Source: Emydura subglobosa (Eukaryota; Chordata; Testudines; Chelidae). Taken from it: a DNA stretch of 64,000 nt. The notes under the pieces were generated by a model. That model was not told the origin of the DNA and searched no databases. It was given only the letters and a program-made list of their open reading frames with translations. Numbering within the stretch: the first letter of the stretch is position 1; each line of letters starts with the position of its first letter. This document shows positions 56,252 through 64,000 of this stretch, in pieces. The DNA is taken from NCBI GenBank assembly GCA_007922225.1, contig ML679941.1:56321849-56385848 (forward strand), in the 5' to 3' direction. The position numbers and the translations under genes are program-made.

Positions 56252-57134
56252 GACCTTACAAAGGGTCTGAAAAGCAGTTGCATCCATCGAAATCTGGTTT
56301 TAGCTTAACTGTTCTGAAGGGAGCAAGGGAAGGAAGGAGCAGTGCAAACTTACCAGGAGCAGAACAGAACCAGCCTGGTGACCAGGAGGAGTTGAAATAA
56401 GGGAATGCACAAGAACTATGAGCCTAACAGGAAAAGGAAATGTGGGGAACGAGAGAGCAGGGTCACAGAAGCTGGGAAAGGGACTCTATTACATGGTGAG
56501 TAACCTCTCCCTCATAGTGTGCATGAGATAGGGGACACCTTGCCTACTTTCCTGGACCCAGATGGTTCCCCAAAGCGGACTCTCAAGGGAAGGGTGAGCT
56601 AGTGAAGGACTCAGTGTATTTAAGATGTTTGTTTTGAATGTTTTGTCCTCTCCTGTGCTTTGTATTATTAAGTGAAGCATATAAACAACACATTAAATGC
56701 TTTTACAACTGTTGCATGCCCCTGAGAGATTGAAACTGTAAAGCAAAAGCATCACACCTTTGTGCTGGAAGTCTGGCATAGAGTGTGTTTAAGTAATTGG
56801 AGTATCTCAAGGGTCAGTCCAGGGCACTTGGGCTGAGGAGCTCCATTTCTGAGAGAGGGTAGCAGACTGAGAGTCAGTGCCCAGGAAATGTGCCTGAGAA
56901 GCCAAAGCTGCTTTAACCAGCTGAGCTTGAAACACCCCAGGAATCCAGAGCAGAAGAGGCTTGGATTCCCCTCACAGCCATCCTAGTGGGTGGCCAGGAG
57001 GAGCTACTTTTCTGGGATCCGTGATGTGTACGTAGAGTGGAATACACATATGGATGACACGTCTCAAAGAACTCCAGTTACTTTACAAGTGAATAACTTT
57101 TCTTTCTGACTGGGATGTATATAATTGCAGGATT
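56252..57134. other. Intron 4, repeat-like, partly DIRS terminus
   Basis: The last part (56995-57110) resembles a DIRS end in the opposite sense to 53750-53990. The block 56747-57000 loosely resembles 39000-39320. No coding region. Confidence 0.4.
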
Positions 57135-57240
57135 ACGACTTTAGATTGTGAGCCCTTTGAGGCAAGGATTCTGTCTACCCATGTGTTTGAACAGTGCCTT
57201 GCACGACAGAGCCCCAGTCTGATTGGAACCTTTAGTTGGA
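57135..57240 (+). repeat. L2-type LINE 3' tail, sense
   Basis: TTTAGATTGTGAGCCCTTTG, GGCAAGGATTCTGTC, TGTTTGAACAGTGCCTTGCA and GAGCCCCAGTCTGATTGG are the sense version of the L2/CR1-L3-like tail. Confidence 0.75.
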
Positions 57241-57542
57241 TCATGGCATTTGTACCTGGGATTTCACACAGTCAGTGAATTTACAGATGCTACACAAACT
57301 GTATGGGAAATAAGCATAGTTTCATTGCAACGAGGTCAGGAAAATGGAGTCTGACAGCTCTATTAACTGTTTAGAAGCCTCTGTGTTGTGAACAGTATAG
57401 TGAGAACTGAAGAATGCTACATTGCACACTCCCTTTCCAAAGCTAGTGTTGACTTTCTGTAACGTTCGCAGTATTGATATGGGGTATATATGGATGCTAA
57501 CAGTGGAAGCCAAACTCTAATGTCACAATTTTGTCTTTAAAG

Positions 57543-57753
57543 ATGCTACAACTAATGCAAACGGAGAAAGCAAGTGGTCATTTCAGTTCAGTTTGACGGA
57601 TCTGAAGTCAATCAAACAAAATAAAGAAGGCATGGGATGGTCTTATTTGGTGTTCTGTTTAAAGGATGATGTGATCCTCCCAGCTCTTCACTTCCATCAT
57701 GGTGATAGCAAATTATTGGTTGAATCCCTTGAAAAATATGTGGTGCTGTGTGA
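57543..57753 (+). CDS. TBC1D15: TBC1D15 coding exon 5
   Basis: 211 bases. After completing the split codon (Asp) it reads ATTNANGESKWSFQFSLTDL, KSIKQNKEGMGWSYLVFC, LKDDVILPALHFHHGDSK and LLVESLEKYVVLCE. This is the strongest match to TBC1D15: the WSYLVFCLKDDV and LPALHFHxGDSKLL segments are highly conserved in the Rab-binding region. Acceptor TGTCTTTAAAG, donor GTAAGT, a near-consensus donor; the final codon is split after two bases. I did not find exon 6 before the window ends. Confidence 0.95.
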
Positions 57754-58245
57754 GTAAGTATCAAACAGTTCTTAATTCTGTTGAAATATAAATAATGGCA
57801 ATAGTTGTAAATTCTAGTAATAAATTTCCCAATATGAAAGTAGGTTCTGAAAATTTAGCACTGACCAATTAATAAAATCCCTTCCCTTTAATCTTTTCTC
57901 ACTACTTTAATAATTTCTCTCATTTCTAACAACTGATTTAATAGTTCATGTTTTCATTTAAAATGTTTTGATATTTTTAAAAAGCTTCATCAATCTATTG
58001 AAAATCAAACAATCTCTGTGGAAAAAGGTACAGAGAGTTTCACGGTATTAGCACTGTCTAGTGGGTAAAGAATGGAAATAAGGAGACTCGTGTTCTTTTG
58101 CTCATTTTACTCGTTAGGTTTTGGAAGGGAGGGTAAACACAGATTCCTTGTTTAAAAATGGGGATGATAATAGTCATCATATGTAAATCACTTTGAGATT
58201 GTCAGTTAATGTTATATATATGCTTGAACACACCAGTTTCCTTCT
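57754..58245. other. Intron 5, first part
   Basis: AT-rich, no feature supported. Confidence 0.5.
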
Positions 58246-58346
58246 CCAGACCTGAAAATCTGTGACGCTCAAAAGCTTGTTTCTTCAACTAATGTAAGTT
58301 GGTACAAATAAAGTTCTCACACACCTTGTCTCTCTCATATATAAGC
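58246..58346 (+). repeat. GCTC-AAAGCTTGT dispersed repeat, sense
   Basis: GACCTGAAAATCTGTGACGC, TCAAAAGCTTGTTTCTTC, TAAGTTGGTACAAATAAAG and ACACACCTTGTCTCTCTC follow the order of the repeat at 59536-59446 (minus). The family is common in reptiles; its hammerhead-like core is described under findings. Confidence 0.65.
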
Positions 58347-58545
58347 AAAATAATTATTATTGATGATGTTTTCTATTGTAGGTGTCATTGTCAACATAAA
58401 TGGGTGAAGGAGTTAAACTTTGTAAATAACTACCACACTGTCATCCAAATCTATATATAAATGTTTCCTCCAAAGAGATCTTCAGAACTCCATTGATTGC
58501 TGATTTGTTTTTAACAGCTTCACATGCAGTTCTTAAGGCTTTGAA

Positions 58546-58566
58546 GGGGGGGGGGGGAAAAAAAAA
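58546..58566. repeat. Poly-G/poly-A run
   Basis: Twelve G followed by nine A. Confidence 0.95.
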
Positions 58567-58854
58567 CCTGTCCAAGAAAACTGACCATGGATCCTTCCAG
58601 TGCATGATAAAGTTGCTCTTGTTATGGAGCAGATACCTGCTGACCCAAAAATGAAGGACTAAATACAAATCCTGAACTCCTGATAGAACCAGAGGTGCTG
58701 GTTTTCTCACTGGTGTTCTGCCCTGCAGAAATTTCTTGTTGGCCTCTTCCTAGTAAAATTCGTTTACTGACTAGAGGCATAGCATTTATGTTTCAGAATA
58801 CCCCCACTGTATTAAACTCCAAAAGTTGTTGTTTGGTGTCTTTTAATTATTATT
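58567..58854. other. Intron 5, nothing recognised
   Basis: No feature supported. Confidence 0.45.
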
Positions 58855-59445
58855 TTTATTATGGTAGCCCCTAGGTGCCCTAGTCATGGACCAGGACCAC
58901 ATTGTTCTTGGCACTGTACAAACATGAAGACTGTTCCCAAAAGCTTACAATCCGAATATAAGACATACCAGCTGTCTCACCATTGTCAAGTTTTCTGTAG
59001 GCATCGTGGCAAAGAAGAGTGTTAAGAAGGGATTAGAAGGGTGATAATGAGATGGCTTTGCTGATGTTTATGGGGAACTTTTCCTCCAGTGAGGGGCAGT
59101 ATGGAAAAAAGCATGAAGGTGCTTTTTTGAAAATAAAGCAAGTGAGTAATGAAGAGTGGCAGCATGGGCAGAGCAGAGGGGGAGTCAGCATCCCAATAGT
59201 GAATGACAGATGATAGAGAGGGTGGGGATAGGTTGAGAAAGGTCTTGAAAATCAAGACAAATAATTGGTTCTTGTGATGAAAAACAAGAGATGGGGTTAA
59301 AGCAATGAGTCAGGAAAATGATCTGTATAGCAGTATTTTGATCTTTCTCCACTTCTTTTTCTACCCTCTTTATATAACTACCCTTGCCCTCCATGGGTGC
59401 AGGGATTTGGTGGTAGGAATCTTCCATTCCACCTAGCTTCTCCAC
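58855..59445 (-). mobile_element. L2-type LINE tail with upstream remnant
   Basis: The tail (58855-59000) reads on + as TTATTATGGTAGCCCCTAGG, GTCATGGACCAGGACCACAT, GGCACTGTACAAACATGAAG and AAGCTTACAATCCGAATATA. The following purine-rich part to about 59440 resembles the antisense of the L2 body seen at 21000-21880 in style, but I cannot trace a protein in it. Confidence 0.6.
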
Positions 59446-59536
59446 AGACTGGGTGAGGTAATATCTTTTATTGGATCAACTTCTGTTGGTGAAAGAGACA
59501 AGCTTTCGAGCTTACATTGAGCTCTTCAGATCTGGA
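59446..59536 (-). repeat. GCTCGAAAGCTTGTCTC dispersed repeat, antisense
   Basis: On minus: GAAGAGCTCAATGTAAGCTC, GAAAGCTTGTCTCTTTCACC, AACAGAAGTTGATCCAATAA and AGATATTACCTCACCCAG. Same family as 58246-58346. Confidence 0.75.
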
Positions 59537-62227
59537 AAATGTACTCAGTGTGTCACAGTTAAATACAAGGTGGAACACATGGTTTAGTATAAGTAGTTAA
59601 CACACATTTCAACGGACCATCCAAAATGAAGTGGCCCCTTAACACCCCTCCAGTCATAGTGGGGAAAGGAAGGGAGGGGAAGGGCAGCATGGAGGGAGGG
59701 GTTTGTTTGTGGGTTACAGATTGTTGTTGTTAGCCATAAATCCAGTGTCCCAGTTCAGTCTGTGATTTTCAATGTCTAGGAAAGTTATGAATTTAAGCAT
59801 CCAGGCTTGTCTTTTGAAAGTGTTGTGCTGGTTTCCTCTGAGGATGAGTACTGATAATTCAGGTATATGTGGTGGGGCTGTAATTCATTCTGTCCTTGCT
59901 CCCAATTGTGCTGCCATGAGAGGGAAAAGATTTTTAACATATCAAATTTATAACTATAGAATTCAGACATTTTACTTGTTTGGAGCTGTTAATGAAAGGT
60001 ATGACTGGGTATATAGAACCCACACAGACTAGGAAGGTGTCAGAGAGGCTCTGGCATTAGGGCTAAATCCCCTGGTCCTGTCAATCGTGTGATAGGGAGG
60101 AGGCTTTTAAAAGGGAGGAAACTGCAGTCAGGAAGGGGGAGGAGAAGGATTGCCCTTAGCAGCAAACTGCAAGAGTGACTCCTGAAGCTGTGAAGGGAAC
60201 TCCCAACCAGGAGACCTTCACCTTGATCCTAAGGACAGCACAGCGGACTTCCAGGGTAAGATAGACAGACTGAGTATGACTCGGAGACTAAGCCCGAGCG
60301 ATTTCCCAAAACCCACTCTGCTAGTTCTGGATCATTGGCAGACTGTAGACTTGTCACCCTCTCCCCTTTTGAAGGGCCACGGGGAGAGAGTATCCTATGA
60401 TGCATTGGAATGTGTGACTTTCATTTTGATCCCCCATCTAGAGAGACTTAAGAAGGCCCACAAAGGGCAGGACCCCTTTGCAAGTAATAAGAAAGTAGGG
60501 TCTGTGCTGGAAACATCTAGTATAGATAACTGGATGTGTTCAGGTACTTCTACTCTCTGAGGGAGGAAATGCAGGAGACTCAATTACAGAGGGACTTGTG
60601 TAGTTATTAATAATTGCTTGTGAACTTCTGCACTGCTCTGCACGGTAGAAGGAGGGAAATGCACAGTTTTAGTTGAGACTTCCATTTGACCTAACAATTT
60701 TTCTCAGTGCAAATCTGATGGTTTTACATTAGCCCATAACATACTACCTTGTTGAAAAAGGAAATAAAGTGAATATGAAATTTTGTAATAAATATTTTGA
60801 CCAGTATATTGTGAGACACAGTTCAGTTACTGTAGACAATCATAATTTTTAACTGAAAAATCTCCTTTAGATATGCAACCCCCCCTCTAATTTGAAAGGC
60901 TGTCTAATGCTTTGTATTTTCTTACAGATTTATCTAGTGTTTAACATATGTAAAATATGTTTGGGGTTTGGAGCGAGTGCTTCATGTTCACATACTTTAA
61001 ATGACTCAGAAACATGTTAGTTATATTTGTGAGTTAATTCTTTTTAAAAAAAATAAATATTCCAAATATTTTCTAGAAATAACATTAAGTATGTTAGCAA
61101 CACATTTAATTTATTTTTCTTGTTCTTGTTACATTAGAAAAGTAATTTATGGAAAATAGAAAGATAAATTGTCCATCTGTAAATATTCGCTTTAGTTTTT
61201 TTGCACAAAAGTTTGATACTTTTCTCTTCTGTAGTTTAGTATAAATATGATGCATTTGGAGAATAATCCAAGTATAACTTATCCTGATCTCCTTCTGTCC
61301 CATTTGGCCTATATTTACGCTGCACTACTTCCTTTCCAGCATGATCTGCTGTTTGCATTACTGTAGTCCAAAAATGGATTTATGGTCTCTTATTTTCTTG
61401 ATAGCTCATCTTTGAAGTGGCACTCTGTTGACACTAAAGTTGATTCCTTCTCACAACATATATTAGACCTCAAGTGTTCTTGAACAAAAACAAACATCCC
61501 TCTTTGCTGGCCTATAAACATGATAATAGCAGTACCACAAAAAGAAATATTATAGGATTACTAGGCTTTGTTTACACTTAAAAGGTTTGTTGGTATATAT
61601 ACACTGGCAAACCCTCCTAGTGTAGACATGGTTTATAAGTCCTTTTGCTGGGATAGCTTATACCTTATAAGGATTTTTTTGTTTTGTTTTGCTGGTATAA
61701 CTGCGTATACATTAGGGCTTTTGCTTGCATAACTGTCAGCAAAAAAAATCACATCCCTAAGCAACTTAGCTATATCAGCAAAACTTTTAAGTGTAAATCA
61801 GGCCCAAATATATAACTACTGCTTAAGGTACACTTCAACAAAGGACTGCATTGTCAGTTTGTTCCAGTCCTTCATAAAGGGATTTTTGTGCTGCTCCTGG
61901 AGCAGCCTGGCAAAGATATTATGATTGAAGAAGTCAGTTTCCCTCCAGATTTCCCCAGAGCATTGAGAGGTGTTTACACTTCATGATGTGCTGGTGTAAC
62001 TACTCTGCCAGGCCTGATGCAGGGGTGCCGTGATGACTCCCTTCCTTCTTGCCCACCTGCTCAAGAGAGGAAACCTAGCGGTTCTGCTAAGCCTGATTCT
62101 TTTTGCACACAGGAAGCATTGGTATAGCACAAGGGAGTAACAGAATGCCATACCCACCCCAACACTGCTGCCTCTTTCCCTTGTGCTGGCATCCAGCATA
62201 CGCTACAATCTGGCCCTAAAGTAACAT
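59537..62227. other. Intron 5, mostly nothing recognised
   Basis: About 60030-60300 has a TTTTAAAAGGGAGG box and GC-richer flanks that could be LTR-like, but no ends were found. The frame at 60276-60560 has no recognisable domain. Around 61560-61800 are phrases (ACTAGGCTTTGTTTACACTT and AGTGTAGACATGG) suggesting another MITE of the TCTACAC type. Nothing else supported. Confidence 0.4.
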
Positions 62228-62690
62228 TGATTAGGAGCATGTGAAGTACCATATTGGATCAGACTTATGGTCTTCCTAGTCTTGTATCCTCTTTCTGGTA
62301 GTGGCCAGTAGCACAGGTCAGAAACATTCTGATGAAACATTTTTTCATTGGAATTTGACTTATTATGTGAAGATTTCGATGAGATGGTTTAATTTCAACA
62401 AAGTTCTCACAGAACCCAGGCAGGATTCCATTGGAAACCTGACTGGTTTCCTGTCAGAATGCCCCCTGTGGTTTCTAGTGTCCGTAGCTCTGGTGCAGTC
62501 CATCAAGTGGGTCTGGGTCATGGAGAGTTTTGAAATTTTTGGTTTTCATTGCAAATTGGAATTAAACCAAATTTTCAAATCCTCCACTAAACATAATCCA
62601 CTTTCTCTATCCAGATCTTGTATCGAGTACCAAATGCTTCAGAAGGAGGGGTAGAATTCCCATAAAGATGAATTGCATAATATAACTTAG
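62228..62690 (+). repeat. Dispersed repeat split by an insertion
   Basis: ACCATATTGGATCAGACTTA, TGGTCTTCCTAGTCTTGTAT and GGTAGTGGCCAGTAG (62248-62311) resume at about 62618 with GTATCGAGTACCAAATGCTT and CAGAAGGAGG. This order is that of a reptilian repeat I recall, so about 300 bases between appear inserted. The frame at 62301-62654 is in the insertion and has no domain. Confidence 0.5.
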
Positions 62691-62837
62691 GGGGGAGAAA
62701 TATTTTCTACCGTACTTGTTTATTCTGATTTATCTATAGTATGCCCACTCATCCAAATTGTTAGCAACTTGTGTTGGTCAAGACTTATACATCCTATGGT
62801 AATAGAACATTTATTTTTTATGCAATCTAAATTAGCT

Positions 62838-63079
62838 GTTACCACTCAAGAAACAGATTTTGGCATCATTATGGATAGTTCTCTGAAAACATCTGCTGAA
62901 TGTGCAACACCTGTCAAAAAAGCTAACAGTGTTAGGAACCATTAGGGAAGGGATCGATAATAAGACAGAAATATCATAATGCCACTATATAAATCCATGG
63001 TACACCCATACCTTGAATACTGCAGGCAGTTCTGGATGCCCCCATCTCAAAAAAGATTTCTTAGAAAAGGAAAAGATAT
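62838..63079 (+). pseudogene. CR1 ORF2 C-terminal fragment
   Basis: The + strand reads DFGIIMDSSLKTSAECATP, VKKANSVRNH and IIMPLYKSMVHPYLEYCRQF. This is the terminal CR1-type segment (VKKAN..LG..RR, PLYKSLVRPHLEYCVQFW). A stop and frame change follow VRN. It abuts the Harbinger end at 63083. Confidence 0.8.
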
Positions 63080-63470
63080 AGAGGCTTGGTCTACACTGGC
63101 AATGGAGGTCGACGTAACGCCACTTACGTTGACCCCCTAAAGTATGCGTCTCCACTAGCACATAAGTTTCGTTGATTTAAAGCGTGGTAAAAGTCTTCCT
63201 AATAAAACCACCTCTGCAAGTGGCGTAGTGCTGAATTCGAATTCCATGGGTCAAATTTGCATCAGTGTAGGCAGAGCGCAACATAAATTGATGCCATTGG
63301 CCTCCGGGAGGTATCCCATAATGCCCCGTTGTGACTGCTCTGGACATTCATTCTCTGCTATAACGTGGCCACGTACACAGGAAATAGTTCCTCCCCTCAC
63401 GCCCCAGGAAATTTTGCATTTTCATTTCCGGTTTAGACAGCATGGAGAGAGCTTTGTAGCTGAACTGCTC

Positions 63471-63992
63471 ATGGTGACTACACAGCCCAAACGCGCTCCG
63501 GTTTCGAGTCGACCAGAGGTCTTGGATCTCATATCTGTGGGGCGAAGAGTTTGTTCTGGCTCAGCTCCGAGCCAGCAAAAGAAATTTAGATATATACGAG
63601 CAGATATCTCGCGGCATGTTGGAGAAGGGGCACAACAGGGACGTGTAGCAGTGCTGTGTAAAGATCAAAGAGCTGAGGCAGGCTTATCAGAAAACTAGGG
63701 AAGCTAACAGCCATTCTGGATCCTCACCCAAAACATGCCACTTTTACGAGGAGCTGCATGCATTTCTCAGCGGGGACCCAATCAGTGTGCCACCATGCAG
63801 CATTGATACCTCTGAAGAATCCCAGTCCATGACGAATGAGGAGGACTCTGTGGACGATGAGGATGGAGAGCAGAGTGCAGGAGAGTGTGGTATCCATTCT
63901 CCCTGAAAGCCAGGACCTGTTCGTTACCCCAGAGCAGTCCAGCCATATACAAGAGAGCGGGACTGATCGAGATGCAGGGGAAGGCACATCTG
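63471..63992 (+). pseudogene. Harbinger Myb/SANT-like partner, first exon (copy 2)
   Basis: From the ATG at 63471: MVTTQPKRAPVSSRPEVLDL, a helix-1 start. After a frame change near 63540 the blocks KNGHNRD-like (GHNRDV near 63627) and KIKELRQAYQKTREANSHSG (from 63661) appear, then CHFYEELHAFLSGDP and the acidic NEEDSVDDEDGEQ. A TAG stop lies at about 63645 and another frame change near 63890. The exon ends at 63992 before donor GTGAGT. More of helix 1 is kept than in copy 1. DNA-binding partner of the transposase; broken here. Confidence 0.8.
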
Positions 63993-63998
63993 GTGAGT
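63993..63998 (+). promoter_or_regulatory. Splice donor of the Harbinger SANT gene
   Basis: GTGAGT follows GGCACATCTG. The aligned position in copy 1 (12395-12394, minus) reads GG after CCACATCTG, so the donor is lost there. Confidence 0.6.
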
Positions 63999-64000
63999 GT

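Larger units (their letters stand above)
63083..64000 (+). mobile_element. PIF/Harbinger transposon, copy 2, cut by the window
   Basis: Starts GGCTTGGTCTACACTGGCAA, matching copy 1 read from 13259 on minus. Interior phrases AATAAAACCACCTCTGCAAG (63201), GTGCTGAA and GCAGAGCGCAAC are the same in both copies. It carries the SANT-like exon. The transposase, if present, lies beyond the right edge. Orientation is opposite to copy 1. Confidence 0.85.

Noticed and set aside
57754..64000. TBC1D15 exon 6
   Set aside because: I looked for the segment that follows VVLCE in the family and found no matching coding block with splice sites before the window ends.
1..64000. CRISPR arrays, bacterial operons, phage or plasmid genes
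   Set aside because: No regularly spaced direct repeats, no dense ORF layout and no bacterial-type signals; spliced host exons and vertebrate repeats explain the window.

Overview
The window is nuclear DNA from a vertebrate. I infer a sauropsid, most likely a turtle (a crocodilian is the alternative). The evidence is the mixture of repeats: CR1 and L2 LINE tails, DIRS-like tyrosine-recombinase retroelements, two-gene PIF/Harbinger transposons with Myb/SANT partners, a tRNA-like palindromic repeat, several solo LTRs and numerous MITEs. Only one host gene is visible. It is TBC1D15, a Rab GTPase-activating protein, on the + strand, represented by its CpG-island promoter and first five coding exons: 30286-30309, 40492-40590, 41449-41523, 45049-45187 and 57543-57753. 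These give 182 codons plus two bases of the N-terminal Rab-binding (DUF3548) region. The catalytic TBC domain lies beyond the right edge.

Layout. Bases 1-29880 upstream of the gene hold no host gene that I recognise and are dominated by repeats. In order: an LTR-type element copy (380-1495), a palindromic tRNA-like repeat (3196-3345), L2 tails, a LINE reverse-transcriptase scrap (4833-5115), a solo LTR with GAAG target duplication (6481-7682), a dead two-gene Harbinger element (about 9590-13259), an endonuclease/RT LINE on the minus strand (13840-18418) broken by an LTR-like composite, another LTR (19558-20534), an L2 RT fragment (20826-21880), a CR1 endonuclease fragment (24430-24755), and a minus-strand DIRS element (25320-29880) itself broken by LTR-type sequence.

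From 29890 the TBC1D15 CpG island begins. Intron 1 holds a CR1 3' end, a MITE with an insertion, and a second minus-strand DIRS element (34936-38680). Intron 2 is mostly one TTAA-flanked MITE. Intron 3 holds an L2 tail split by a CAGTGG-ended MITE. Intron 4 holds a sense-strand DIRS element (46310-52560) split by a TTA-flanked MITE and a solo LTR, then a nested MITE-plus-LTR unit (54253-56248). Intron 5 ends in a second Harbinger element (63083 to the edge) carrying its own Myb/SANT-like exon and an intact splice donor.

Every mobile-element gene seen carries stops or frameshifts, so none looks autonomous here. I see no operon, CRISPR array, bacterial signal or obviously new multi-gene system. 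The most unusual observations are structural: nested transposons with matching target duplications, a hairpin shared by three MITE copies, a hammerhead-like repeat remnant, long inverted arms around an LTR, and a splice donor kept in one Harbinger copy and lost in the other. Family names come from recalled protein and repeat motifs, not a database search.
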